The notes beneath the pieces are model-generated. The model made no database searches, was not told the DNA's origin, and was given only the letters and a program-made list of their open reading frames with translations. From assembly GCA_000499405.2 (NCBI GenBank), contig HG738137.1, positions 14,253,661 through 14,317,660 on the forward strand: a stretch of DNA of 64,000 bases. Direction: 5' to 3'. This document shows positions 37,481 to 50,816 of the stretch, one piece after another; position 1 is the first letter of the stretch, and the number at the start of each line of letters is the position of its first letter. This stretch comes from Onchocerca volvulus (Eukaryota > Nematoda > Chromadorea > Rhabditida > Onchocercidae). A program made the position numbers and the translations under genes.

Positions 37481-38340
37481 TGTGCACTTAAATTTTATTT
37501 TGATATTAATTTTACAATCATTTCTCCTTTTATTTTATTTTTCTTCCTTTTTTACGTTTTTTTTTTCTTTATATTATTTGAATTTTTTAAAAATTTACAG
37601 GCAAAAATTACAGCCATAAGAATTATATATATATTTCATATGTCTTTTTATTTTTTTTTTTTTTTTTTTTTTTTTTACAGATAGAATTTCTCGCAAGAAT
37701 CGCAAGAATTGATCAAATTTTGATGATCAATCAACAATTTCGATGTTTAAATACTAAAATAGGATAGAACATAAATTGAACGATATATTTAGCATATAAC
37801 AATTAAGTCTCAGTATTATCAATGAAAAATTACAGAGGAAGAAATTTTAGAAATTCTTGCTGTAAATTTCATTCCAATCTTTCTTTTTTTTTTAACCAAT
37901 TAATTTTCAATTTTAAATTTTAATAGATGAAAAAGAAATGAAATCCCTATCATAAAGTTATGCAACATATTTTCTTCTTTAATTTTTAATTAATTCTTAC
38001 AATTATTATCTTTTTTTCTTTTCACATACTGATTGGAATCGATAATATGTTTGCTTAAAAAAAAATAAGAAAAGAAATTATGCTTCAAAGTGATCGAAAT
38101 AATGTATGACTTAATATTATCGACATATCTCAGGTATGATACTATCATACCGAAATGATAATTGCTCCTAATCGTTCGTAAATATGATGCTTATCGATCT
38201 TTAATCAATCAAATAGATCTTACGATAAAAGATTTATGAAAAAGAATTAACATATCTTTATGATAGGGAAAAAAAAAAAAGAAAAAAGTAAAAACGATGG
38301 GAATCATTAAAAATAAAAGATAAGTAGATGAACTGTTAAA
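37481..38340. other. Low-complexity AT-rich sequence
   Basis: Contains T-runs near 37650 and A-runs near 38060. No gene or clear repeat is seen apart from homopolymers. Confidence 0.5.
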
Positions 38341-38528
38341 ATGAATGGATGAATAATGAATGAATGGATGAATGAATAAATGAATGAATGAATGAATAAA
38401 TGAATGATTGAAGGTATGAATGAATGAACGAATGAATGAATGAATGAGTGAATGAATGATTGAAGGAATGAATGAATGAATAAATGAATAAATGAATGAA
38501 TGAATGGATGAATGAATGAATGGATGAT
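38341..38528. repeat. (TGAA)n tetranucleotide array
   Basis: Imperfect array of TGAA with scattered variants (TGGA, TAAA, CGAA). The minus-strand open frame through it is a by-product of the 4-base period. It is the reverse-complement motif of the larger array at 47031-47634. Confidence 0.9.
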
Positions 38529-39815
38529 TAAAGATGGAAAACAATCATCGTCGGATTATCTCTTTTTTTCTGATGGTGATGATTTGCTAAATTCAAAAAA
38601 GGAAAGATAAAAATGAAGGAATCAATAAAAAAAGAAAATGAAAAAAAAGAAAAATCAAAAGTAAACAATTCATTAATTGTAAACAACAACAAATAATAAT
38701 ACACAAGATTTTGTTATATTTCAAATCATTTTTCAAATTTTTGAATTTCATTTCTTTTTTATTCATATCTTTTTTTCGCTTTTTTTTTTTTTTGTAAATT
38801 TAAATTGTGAAAGGATGAAATTAGAGCATCACAAGTTTTGGTAAATTTTGTTTGAAATTTAAAATGTAACTTTTTCTTTTTTTTTGTTCTATTAATTAAT
38901 TTCAATTCGATTTCAACTTTTTTTTTTCTTTAAATAATTTAATCTTTACAAAATTTTTCCATTCATTTTATTTTTTATGCTTTTTTCATTCTTTTTGTTT
39001 TGTTTTCTTTTTCTTTCAACTTTTTTTTTTAAAATTGTTTTTTCTATTTGATTTTTTACTTTTTTTTTCTTTTTTTTTTTGATTTATGTAGAATACATTA
39101 TATATACGATCAATCTTCTTTTCTTCGTATGTAAATATATGAATTTGTGAACTTACTGAATACGTATTGTAATGATAATGAAAAATTTGATTTAATAAAC
39201 ATTAATTTTCGATTATTTTACAAATTTTTTGTTGTAAAATATCAAAATAAATAAAATATATCTTATAGGAGATAATGCTTTAATTAATTATTTATCATTT
39301 TTATTTAGTTTATTATTATTATTTTTTTTTATGTGCTTCTTATCTATCTATCATGGATGTTGTATTTGCTTATCATATATTATTGCCTATTATTCAACCT
39401 TATCATAAAACATGATGAATATATTTATTTTCATATTTTTATATGAAAAATGAAAATTGAAATTTCATACTGAATTATTTATATATATATATATATATAT
39501 TTATGAAGTATTAATTACTGATTTTAGCAAATGTATATAATGATAAGTTTGTAATACAATTTGGGAAAAATTGTATTATAAAAGTTCCATGCTTTTTCTC
39601 AATGCATTCATCAATTTTCAGTAGTCTAGCTTTTTTTTTTTCTTTAAATCGAACAGAATAACTTGAATTAACTCTTTAACCTTTTCATCCTTGATTTTTT
39701 CACATTATTGTTTTTTTTTAAATTGATCTTTGACTCCAACTTTTCCATATTATTGCTTTTTAAATTGACACGACTTAAGTTGACCTTTGACACCAGATTT
39801 TTTCATATTGTATTG

Positions 39816-39859
<44 letters not shown>

Positions 39860-41213
39860 TTCTTTACATTATCCATATAGTTAAAATTTAATCGGTAATT
39901 TTCGAAAATTTCTTAAATATATTTTTCCATTGAAGTACTTTTCTTTGTAGTTCGTTTTTATAAGTTTAGAAATAATTACATGATGGTAATTAGGCGTTTA
40001 TCAAATATTTGATCAAATATATGTTTTAAACATTTTTTGCTAATCAGACGTATCTCAAAAGATTTTTCTTCCATCCATGTATTTTATAAGTTTTAGAAAA
40101 TACTAAAATAATGCTAAATTAGACGTGCCTCAATAATTTTTTCAAATCGAAAATCAAAAAGTCGAAATTATAAAATGAAATCGATTAATGAAATAACGTT
40201 TTTATTTCGTAAAAATATTCTTAGAATTTTCTTTTTTTTCAGTAACGATAAACAATCACTTAAGCTTTTTGTTTATCTATCTTTTGTTGAAATAATACCT
40301 GTTTGATGGAATTAAAAATTTACAGATAGTAAAAAAAAAAAAAAAAAAGAAAAGATCGTAAATAAACAAACTGAAAAGATATATTTCGATTGATGACGAA
40401 GAAAGATATTTTTGGTTTACACACAAATAACTGCACTATGGAAAATGTAGTTATTTTATTTCTTTTCTTTTCTTTCCTTTTTTTTTTGTTTTTTTTTTGT
40501 TTTCATTTTAACTAATTTTTTTTTATCTTAAAATTAATGACAATTCTAGAATTCTATTAATTTGAGAATAATTTGTTAATTGATAATTAAATTAATTATT
40601 GGTTAGTTAGCATATTTTTACTAACAAAAAAGAAATAGAAAGTGAATTTAATAGTTATTAAAAAGTATTGATTGATTAATTTATATCAAAAGAAGGACAT
40701 TTGATAAGAAGTCTTATTATTCAGATAAAATACTTTTTGTAAATAAGCAAATGTGAGATTAAAATATATTATCCGAAAGAAAGCATTATTAGCATAATAA
40801 TAATAACAACAAAATAACAACAACAACAATAACAATAACAACGACAGCAATAACAACTACAACAACAGCAACAACAACAATAACAATAAAAACATCAGCA
40901 ATAATTAAAACAGCAATAACTTTGGGAATAGAAATGGTTAATAAATTATTAATTAAGCAAATTGATTTAATATTAATATTTCAGTCTTTCAAACAAAATA
41001 TATTTCATAATTAAATTACAATTTTATAAAAAATTTTTTCTTGTTTTTTTTTCAAATTTCGATTTATCATTTCTTGATATGTAGCATTTTCAATTTATCA
41101 CTTTATCAGTGTTTGACATTTCTTTATATATATATATATATATTGATTCGGATCTTTCAAACATGAAAGAAAAAGAAGAAAACTGAATTTGTAGCAAAGT
41201 TTTATTTCAAGTG

Positions 41214-41282
41214 TTTAATTACATAGTAACCCTGTATGGCTATAGCATAATGATAATTTACATATTTAATTACATAGTAACC
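41214..41282. repeat. 18-bp exact direct repeat
   Basis: TTTAATTACATAGTAACC occurs at 41214-41231 and again at 41265-41282, a 51-base period. The intervening sequence is not simple repeat. Confidence 0.8.
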
Positions 41283-42303
41283 AATCTTTTTCTTTTTTTC
41301 AAAAATAATTCATTCTCATATGATTTTACAAATTATTCAATTCGTATCACATATATTTCTATTCAATCTTTCAAAGAAAATGTATGAATTTGAAACGAAT
41401 GTATAAATATCATTACAATAATGTTGATAATCGAATTAGTATAAAGTTTAATTTGAATAATATGCGAAATTTATTCGAAACGATTAAGTTAATTTAAATT
41501 GGATGAAACAAAAAGATTTGATTACTAAAAATTGTTGATTCCAAGAAAAAAGGAGTTTTTTTACAGCAAGTTATTTTGAAACAGAGGAAATATTTCTAGA
41601 AGTTAAACTTATTGAAAAGTTCAACAACAGCTTAGTAATTTAATATTTTAAGGCTTTAATGTTAACAATTTTATTTTTAACAAAACTTTAACCAATGAAT
41701 TATCGTTGCCAACCTTTTTTTTTTCTTTTTTTAACTTAAATTCTTAGGTAACTTTTCATATTAACAATAAATTTTCTAATTCAGATTATCATTAATCTCT
41801 AAATTTTTTCTTCATCATTAATTTTGACAAAATAAGCGATAAATCATTTTGAAACTTTTGCAATCAATAATTATTTTAAATTTTACTCAAATATTATTTT
41901 GATAAAATTTAATTCGATTGAAGAGAAAGCAAAAAAGAAAATAGATAATTATAAATTCCAAAATCGATAGCAAGAATAAAATGTTTTTCGAAATTCGCAA
42001 AATATCAACCATCATATTTCAGAATTATTTGAATTATTATTAATTATATTCAGATTTTTTTTCAAAATGAAATAATTTTTCTATGAAATCATTTTATCAG
42101 TATAATTATGAACGTAGTCTCAAACGCTATTTGGAATTTTAGTTTTAAAATTTTTCAATTAAAAACTTTCGGTGCATCAAGTTTTAACAAATTATTCTTC
42201 ATTTCTCTTCGATAAAAAAAAAGAAAAATGTTGTAAATTCAATAGAAAATTGATTTTTTGAATAATTAACAAATTTACTATTTATCGATTAAAAGTTAAC
42301 TAA

Positions 42304-42348
42304 AAATCTATTAGCTAACTGGCTGAAAGCTAATTAACTAATAGATTT
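42304..42348. repeat. 11-bp inverted repeat
   Basis: AAATCTATTAG at 42304-42314 is complementary to 42338-42348, with a 23-base loop. Confidence 0.6.
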
Positions 42349-44689
42349 CTCGTGAATAAAATGCTTTAAAATATATTAAGTATTATTCAAACATACATGT
42401 TTATATTAGTACAAAATTTTCTAATTTTTCTTCCATTACAATTAAATATATTTTATATAGAAATAATCTTTATTTTCAATTCTTAATTTAAAAAGAATTA
42501 TTTCAAAAAAATATCTTTTTTTTTTCCAAATGATAAAATTACAATAAATAATTAATATTTGTTTAACAACTTTTATCATTTATTTATTATCAAATTTTAC
42601 ATTAAATTAATGAAAATATTTCCATTAAACCAATGATAATTAATGATAACAATAATAGTTTGAAAAAGCTTTTTCTGAATTTTATTGCGAAAAGTACAGA
42701 ATTTAATGAATTTTACTTTTTTGAAACATAATTTATTTATTTAGCAAAGTTTGTTTGTTTTTTCTCATTACCTGGTACAATGTACTAAATACCTGGTACT
42801 AAAGCGGAACTTGGTATTTTTGATAAATTTTTTAGTGCTTTAATTTATTATTTATTTATTTATTCATAAAAATCTATTTATTCAACCTTTTATTTTTTCC
42901 TTTTTCTTTTTTGTTTATTCATTTTATTCCATTTCTCGATTTGTTTACTTCATTCATATTCTTTTACTCCATTAAAATCATTAATTTTAATAAATATTCG
43001 ATATATAATTACTAAATCACTTCCTTAAATGATTATTAAATTACTTTTTATTGATGATATCATTTTTTCTTTTTCTTTTTTTTTTTTTATAACTTTGATT
43101 TCTTTGTATATGTTTATTCCTAAATTGAAATATCATATGCTAACTTTGTACCATTCGGTGACATTAGAAAAAAGAAAGATTTTGCTGAATAAACAAAGTT
43201 TTTTGAAAGGGAAAAAAAAAAAAGAAAAAACGAACTTTTAAAAGTTTATTAAAAAAAAAAAAGAAAAAAAAAATCGATTTCTTTCAGTTTGTATAGTTTG
43301 GTTTTTTCAAAAATCTTTGTTTATCAAGTTTTGTTATAAACCAATTTCTTTCAATTTTTTACAATTATTCAATATTGAAATATTTTAATAATTTTTATTT
43401 ATTTACTGAAAAAATCATTTTGTTCATTATTATGATATATATATATATATTTTTTTTTACCATATTTTCTTGATTTTTACGATATTTGGTAGAAATGATT
43501 GCAAGAAAAAAATTAAGAATTAATTAATTCACTTTGAGATGAATTAATTACATGTCATATTAATTCATACAACTATTGTATTATTTTTTTTTAATAAATA
43601 AAAAATATAAAAAATAAGCATTTTTTTTTTATTATTTCATTTAAGCAAAATAAGTCACTTTTGCTTTTCTCTTCTTTTTTTTTTTTTCAATGATTTTATC
43701 AGCTTGTTTAAAAAAATAACATCAAAATTAATGTGTCAAAAGTTTTGTTTACCAAATGAACAACAGTTGCTTTATCTTCAAAAACAAATTTTTTGATTAA
43801 ATCTTTCCCATTTTTTCTTTTCAAAAAAAAAAAGCGTTTATTGTTGACAATTTCAGTTTCATTATTTCTGCTTAGTTTTAATGAATAGAACTACTAAATA
43901 AAACTTGTTCTTAACAAGGAAGTCATAAATTTGATTTTTAGAACGAAAAAAAAATGAAATTAAATAAAAAAAAAAAAGTAAAATTTTATATGATTGACTC
44001 AAAGTAATTGCGATATTATAGTGCTGTTGTAATTGCAGTAACTAAGTAATTAAATTGTAATGAAAGAAAAAAAAAAAAAGAAGGAATGAAATGATTAATT
44101 TATTTGTAATGTGAAAAAAGATGAAGGAAAAAATATAATTGATTGTTAAAAAAAATTTATAATTTAAAGCAAAAAAAAAAAAAGAGAATTTTTTTTATTT
44201 CAAAATTATCGATTTTCCATTTTTATCACTTCGTTCTTTTTTTCTTTTATCATTTCATCAAACATATATATGAAGATATATGTATATATATAAAATAGAA
44301 ACAAAATTGTTATTTAATTAAAACAACTGATAAAAATAGAAAGAAAGCAAGGGAGAGAGAGAGAGAGAGAGGGAAAGAGAAAAAGAAGGGATGAAAAGTT
44401 AAAAATTAAGAAAATGAAAAATGATAGGAATGATAATAATGAATGAAATATCTATCATATCATTCGATCAATTATCTAACAACAACTATCAACAACGCCA
44501 GGCATTTCCCATTTTTCTTTCTTTTTTTTTCTTTTTTTTTTTTTTTTGCTGTTTTCATTTCTATTCCATCAAATTATTGACAAATTAAAATCGCACTGTG
44601 AAATTCTTATCACATTTATCATTTTCAAAGAAATCAAATTGCTCGATGTTTGAGCGGAATTTTTAATCTTTATGTCTGTGTATTTTTAT

Positions 44690-45010
44690 GTATCGTTTAT
44701 GTGTGTATGTGTATGTGTAGTATGTATGTGTGTATGTGGCGTATGTTATGTATGTGTATGTGTGTGTACGTGTATGTATGTGTGTTTATGTGTATATATT
44801 TATATGTATATTGATGTATGTGTATGTGTATTATGTATGTGTGTATGTGTGTGTACGTGTGTGTATGTGTGTATGTGTATGAATGTGTTTATATGTTTAT
44901 ATATAAATATGTATGTAATATGTGTGTATGTGGATTATCTATATCTATTTGTATGTGTGTATGTGTGTTTAGATATAAAAAAAGTTAAAAAAAAAAAGTG
45001 TATGTGTATG
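44690..45010. repeat. (TG)n/(TATG)n-rich tract
   Basis: Mixed GT, GTAT and GTGTAT repeats. The 146-codon open frame through it (rich in V, C, Y and M) is an artefact of the repeat. Confidence 0.9.
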
Positions 45011-46124
45011 TGGCATAATCATAATGTTTTTATTAACAATTACATTGATTTATATGAATTTTTTTTTTTGTTGCAAAAATGTTGCAGAATAGAATTGAGA
45101 AGAAGAAATTAATTATTTCAAAAAATTGTTCAAATTTTTTCTAACCTTTTTGTTTTTTTTTTAGCTTTCATTCCAACAAAAAACAAAAAAAAAAAAAAAA
45201 AAAAAAACAAAAAAATGAAAAAATTCGTCTTTTTCATCAATATTAATGCTTTTTCATCACGCTTTGAAAGCAAATTATTACCATTCCTTTTTCTATCTTT
45301 TCGTAATTTCATTTTTCTTTTTCATCTTTTCGTTTTAAAACTTTACATTATTTTCATCTCATCGAGAAATTTCAATTAATTCCAATTTCATTTGTTCGAA
45401 ATTTCACGTTACTTTCATTCATTCTATTGGAATTTCACGAAAACAACAAAAGAAAATAAAATTAACTCAATGTTTGGTATTCATCCCACAATGTTTTGGT
45501 TCATCCCATAGCGTTGTTAATTCTACTTATCACAAAAAAAAAAAAAAAAAAAAAAGAAATGGCTTGCATCTTTTCGTGAAATTTTTTGTTTTGTTCCTTT
45601 CATTCTCTTCGAATTATTCCGATTGTTTACATATTTTCTCAAATATTCCGATAAAATTCGGAATATTTGAGAAAATCCCGGAAAATCTCATTACAATGTT
45701 ACAATGTAATCATTTATTTTAAAATAAAAAAAGAAAAAAAAAGAAGCAAAAAGAACAAAATTAATTACACAATATGACCAACAATATGATGGAAATTTTC
45801 TTCTTGTCCTCATTAATCATTTCATTCTTCGATAATAACTGCAAAATAAAGTAAACGAAGGTGACACACAAATGACAATCAAGTAATTTTTGTTTTTTTT
45901 TTGTCTTTTTTGTTTCCTCCCTTTTTTTCTCTCTCTCTCTCTCTTTGTCTCTTTTTATTATAAACGATTTTCAGGGTCATGCATACAATTAAATGAAAGG
46001 AAAAAAAAAAAAGCGGGAGGTTAAAAGTCAAAAGTCAAGGAATTTCAAATTTAAATAAATTAATTTAATTCGAAATTTAGTAATAGCATTTAATAAAAAT
46101 TGGTAACAGAGAGAATTAAACGAA

Positions 46125-46126
<2 letters not shown>
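45011..46126. other. Low-complexity AT-rich sequence
   Basis: A- and T-runs and short pyrimidine tracts, with no gene. It contains the perfect hairpin at 45633-45676. Confidence 0.5.
45633..45676. repeat. Perfect 19-bp hairpin, 6-base loop
   Basis: Left arm 45633-45651 (ATTTTCTCAAATATTCCGA) is the exact reverse complement of 45658-45676, around the loop TAAAAT. The arms contain GC pairs and are not simple repeat, so chance is less likely than for the AT-only palindromes here. Confidence 0.85.

Positions 46127-46208
<82 letters not shown>
46127..46208. repeat. Poly-A homopolymer, 82 bases
   Basis: An uninterrupted run of A, the longest homopolymer in the window. Confidence 0.9.
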
Positions 46209-46210
<2 letters not shown>

Positions 46211-47030
46211 AGAAAAGAAAAATCGCAAACAAAAAGATATCAAACTTAATTGTTAATTTTCAAAATTTGAACTTCTAAAAATAATTATATAATTGAAACA
46301 TACTTACATAGAATTAGATTATAAATTAGCTAATATTAAACTATAAAATTAGAAAAATTATAAAATTAATTAGAAATAATTTCAGTAAAAAAAAAAAAAA
46401 AAAAAATGAAATAAAATGCGAAAGGTGGGAAGAAAAAAGAGAAAATATTTCATTATTAAAATATCAAAAAATTTTTTCTTTTATTTTTTTCTTTGCTTTT
46501 TCTTTTTTTTTTGAAATATAAAAATTGAAAAGAATATTTCACTCTTTTTTCTTTCTTTTTTTTTTTTTTAAATAAAAGGAAAAAAGATAAAAGAAATCGT
46601 GTTATATGCAATGGCCATATTTGTATTATTATTATTATTATTAGAAAAATTCGCTTCAATTCATTCAATCATGCGATATTTATTTAATTTTCATCAATTT
46701 TCTGAAAAACGATTGATTGATCGAATTGTTAGATGAAATGACACTATTGTTTAAGAAAAAACTTTTGAAGCAAAAAACCGGTTTTTTTTTCCTTCTTCTA
46801 ATTTCTCTTATCGCTAAAAATGCTTTTTGTGAATAATATCAAATTCACAAACATTTCATCTCATTTCACATATAAAAAGACATTAAAAATTTTCCAATCC
46901 AGTAAATTTAATTTTTAGTAATCAATAAATAGTCCTCTTTGTCTTTTGTCTTTTGTATCTTTTATAGTTCTAACAAAACATTTGAATATTTCTCTCTTTT
47001 TTTTGTTTGTTTCTTTCAAGGTTATACAAT
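46209..47030. other. Low-complexity AT-rich sequence
   Basis: No gene recognised. Several A- and T-runs and a short (ATT)n. Confidence 0.5.
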
Positions 47031-47634
47031 CCATTCATTCATTCATTCAATCAATCATTCATCCATTCATTCAGTCATTCACTCATTCATTCAATCATTC
47101 ATTCATTCATTCATTCATTCATCCATTCATTCATTCATTCATTCATCCATTCAATCATTCATTCATTCATTCATTCATTCATTCATTCGTTCATTCATTC
47201 ATCCATTCAATCATTCATTCATTCATTCATTCATTCATTCATTCATTCAATCATTCATTCATCCATTCAATCATTCATTCAATCATTCATTCATTCATTC
47301 ATTCATTCATTCATTCATTCATTCATTCATCCATTCAATCAATCATTCACCCATTCATTCAATCATTCACTCATTCATTCAATCATTCATTCATTCATTC
47401 ATTCATTCATTCAATCATTCATTCATTCATTCATTCGTTCGTTCATTCATCCATTCAATCATTCATTCATTCATTCATCCACTCATTCATTCATTCATTC
47501 ATTTATTCATTCATCCACTTATTCATTCATTCATTCATTCATTCATCTATTCATTCATTCATTTATTCATTAAATCATCCATTCATTCATTCATTTATTC
47601 AATCATTTATTCATTCATTCATTCATTCATTCAA
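47031..47634. repeat. (TTCA)n tetranucleotide array, 604 bp
   Basis: A long TTCA/ATTC array with frequent variants (ATCC, AATC, ACTC, GTTC). Because 4 is not a multiple of 3, all three forward frames stay open and read as Ser-Phe-Ile-His repeats. These large open frames (up to 272 codons) are not genes. Confidence 0.95.
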
Positions 47635-48013
47635 ATGGCTGATTCTTGAAGATAATAAATACACAAAAAATGCTGTTCTGCCCTATTTCATTTTTTTAAT
47701 TTCATTTAAATTCATTTCTTTATTTTTTCTTCTTTCTTCCTTTATATTCTATTATTTAAATTGATTCCTCCTTTTCTTTCTTTCTTTCTCTTTTAACCAA
47801 TTTTATGCATTTTAATTAGATTTGAATCCCAATTGTAAAATTTAAACAAGGTCGATTCATTCAGATTATATTGCCATTGATGATTTGGTAACATTTATTC
47901 CGCTTTCTCCTTCATCTTTTCAGTCAAGTTAACTAATTTTCTTTCATTCTTTTGCTCCATTTTTTTCTTTTATTGAATTTTTCGAAATTTTGACAATTTT
48001 CGAATTTATCCAA

Positions 48014-48049
<36 letters not shown>

Positions 48050-50777
48050 AAATTTTTGAATTTTTCCAATTTTTTTTTTTTTTTTTTTTTTTTTTTGGCA
48101 TTTTCTGGAAATTTGGCTAATTTCAATTTTCTTTTGCATGTAAATACTATGTATATTTCGCTTATGAAATATTTTGATTTTGATATAAATATAACTTGAA
48201 TATTTGTATTATTAATGAATAATGTAATATACTATTTAACATATATTTATAAAATGAGTTAGAATTTTCAAGTTTTCAAATTCTTATTAAAAAGAATAAT
48301 CAGCAAAATTTTTGTTAAAAAAATTGATATAAACTTAATAATATTGCATCTCGAGTGGAGTAATTTTGTTGATTTAGGAATTTTTTGATCTCACACCAAC
48401 ATATTGGAATTCTCTCGAGAATTTTTATTGCATTTTAGCTTGTAGAAAGCTAATATTTTATCGTTTCATCGAAAACTTTTGTTTATTTTTATTTCGAGTC
48501 GTAATATTACAACTTTTAAATAAAAATAGCATAGAATTTTTTCTTCTTTTTCAATAGTGCAATAATATGCAATTACATATATTTATTTAAGTTAATATGT
48601 TATCATTAGATAATTTAGGCTATATAAGTAATAAATCATTAAATGAATTTGATTATATAAGTAATATATTATTGAGTAAATTTTTTTTATATAACTTAAA
48701 TTCATGCAACAGTAATATATATATATATATATATTTTTTTTTTTGAAAGTAATTCTACTTTATCTAATAATGCACTACTCATATAATTTTACTTTTCTAG
48801 TGATAAGTATATATCACTTGTATAACTTTAATTCATCTAATGATATTACTTTTATTTATATAATTTAAATTCCAATAACATATTATCATATAACTTAAAT
48901 TCATCCAACAGTGATATCTTATATAATTTTAATTCATTTAATAAATATATTAACTTATGTAATTTTAATTCATCTAATAATAACATATTATGTAACTTAA
49001 ATTCATTTAAAAAATTATATTACTGATTTAATTTGAAATATATTATATATAAGAATGAATGATCGTTAGGGAAAAGTTTTGAAAAAGCTATCGATGAAAG
49101 TGTGAAAAATTTTCCCGCGACGACAAGTTTAGCATAAATTGCGAGATTTTTGGTGAGAAATTTCATTTTAATGGATGATATTTTATCATAAAAGGGAAAA
49201 AATGAAAAATGAAAATAGGAAGAGAGAGAGAGAGAGAGTGAGAGAGGAAGAGAAAAAAAGAAAGAGGAAAACAAAAGAAATCTAGCTTCTAAAACTATGC
49301 GTATATAAATATGTTAAACATTAAATTAATTCAACAATTTCAGAATTTTTTTTTTTTAGAATAATTAAATGTTTAAAATCAACTTTCCTTGAGTAATTAA
49401 ATATTTGAAAAAAAAAGTGCTGATTTGAAAAAATTATTGCTTAAATTGAAACTTAAAAACTTAAATTTTATCTATAATTTTTATCCTTTTCTTTTTCCAA
49501 ATCAGCATTATCAAATTCCATTGTCATTGTCATCATTGTTTGTGATAATTAAGAACAATAATAATAAGAATAATAACATTAATCTGGAACAAATTTGTGA
49601 GAAATTTTCTTGTGATCATTATCATCATTATCATAAATAACCATCAATTGTTAGTTTGAAACAGTATCGCTATCATTTATCATTATCATCAATTATCATT
49701 AATATTAATCTTTTAAACAGTATTTTTATTAAACATCAATATTGATTTCAAACAGTATCTCTTATCATCATTATCATTAAAAATTCCAATATTAATTTCA
49801 AATGAATTCATAAAAACTTTTTTTTTTAATTTTTTGATTAATTAAATAAAATTTGTTCTGAAAATGCGACCTCTTTTTCTCACAAATTTCAAACTTCATT
49901 CATTTCAATTATTATGGAATGATTATTGAGTCATTGATGGATGACTGTGTGACATCGATAACTGAAGAAGCATTAATTAAAAATCAAGATGAAAAGGGGA
50001 GAGAGAGAGAGAGGGAGAGAGAAATAGAGAAGAGGTGACAAAGAGGAGAGCCGGGAGGGGGACAAATATAAGGAGGTGGGACAAGACGACACAGGGTACA
50101 GTGACGGTGCTTTAAAGAAGGCCATTAAACTTGATTAGTCAGATGATCTTGATGACAAAGTCCGTATGTGTTTTTTCTCTCTTTCTCTTTCCCTTTCTCT
50201 TCCTCTCTCTCTCTCTTTACAAATAGATAAATAAATAAATATATATATGTATATATTTAAATTCTTTTTTTTTTTTTTTAAATTATCAGGTTTATTATGT
50301 CCATATTTGTTCATTTCAGATTGATTTGTCAACCGTTGTCCATTTTATTCATCATTTCCTGGTTTTATATAGTTGATTTTAAAAAAAAAAAAATGAAAAA
50401 AATTTTTTTTTCTTTTTCCATAACTTTATAGCTTTTTTTTTTTTGTTGAAAAAGTATGCAAAACATGAAAAAAAAAAAAATTGAAAAAAAGAATGTCCAT
50501 ACTTGTTAGTTTTTATTCAATTCATCTTGTTTTCTTCATTTGTATTTTATTTTTTTATTCATTTTTTTTTTCAATTTGCTTTTTTCTCTTTCCTTCCTTT
50601 TGTCCATATTTTCTTTTATTCTTTTTTTTTTTTATTTTCCATTTTTCACTTTTCTTTCTTTCTTTTTTTTTTTTTTTTTTAAATTTGAGCCAATAAGAAT
50701 GTCTATTCATTATCATCAAAACATTATTTGGTTTTTGAATTGTTAGCTGTCAACATTCCTTTCATTTTTATGTTCTT

Positions 50778-50816
<39 letters not shown>

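Larger units (their letters stand above)
38529..44680. other. Gene desert, low-complexity AT-rich sequence
   Basis: No supported gene. It includes a 42-base poly-T (39817-39858), (AAC/AAT)n near 40798-40925, alternating AT runs near 39480, 41127 and 43435, and a (GA)n tract near 44353-44372. Confidence 0.6.

Noticed and set aside
37256..37684. 142-codon Phe/Tyr/Ile-rich open frame
   Set aside because: It arises from AT-rich tandem repeat and T-runs; the composition is that of low-complexity DNA.
44672..45112. 146-codon Val/Cys/Tyr-rich open frame
   Set aside because: It is a translation of a TG/TATG repeat; no signal of selection on codons and no family.
46939..47764. Large overlapping open frames of Phe-Ile-His-Ser repeats
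   Set aside because: They are produced by the TTCA tetranucleotide array; all three frames are equally open and none has a unique domain.
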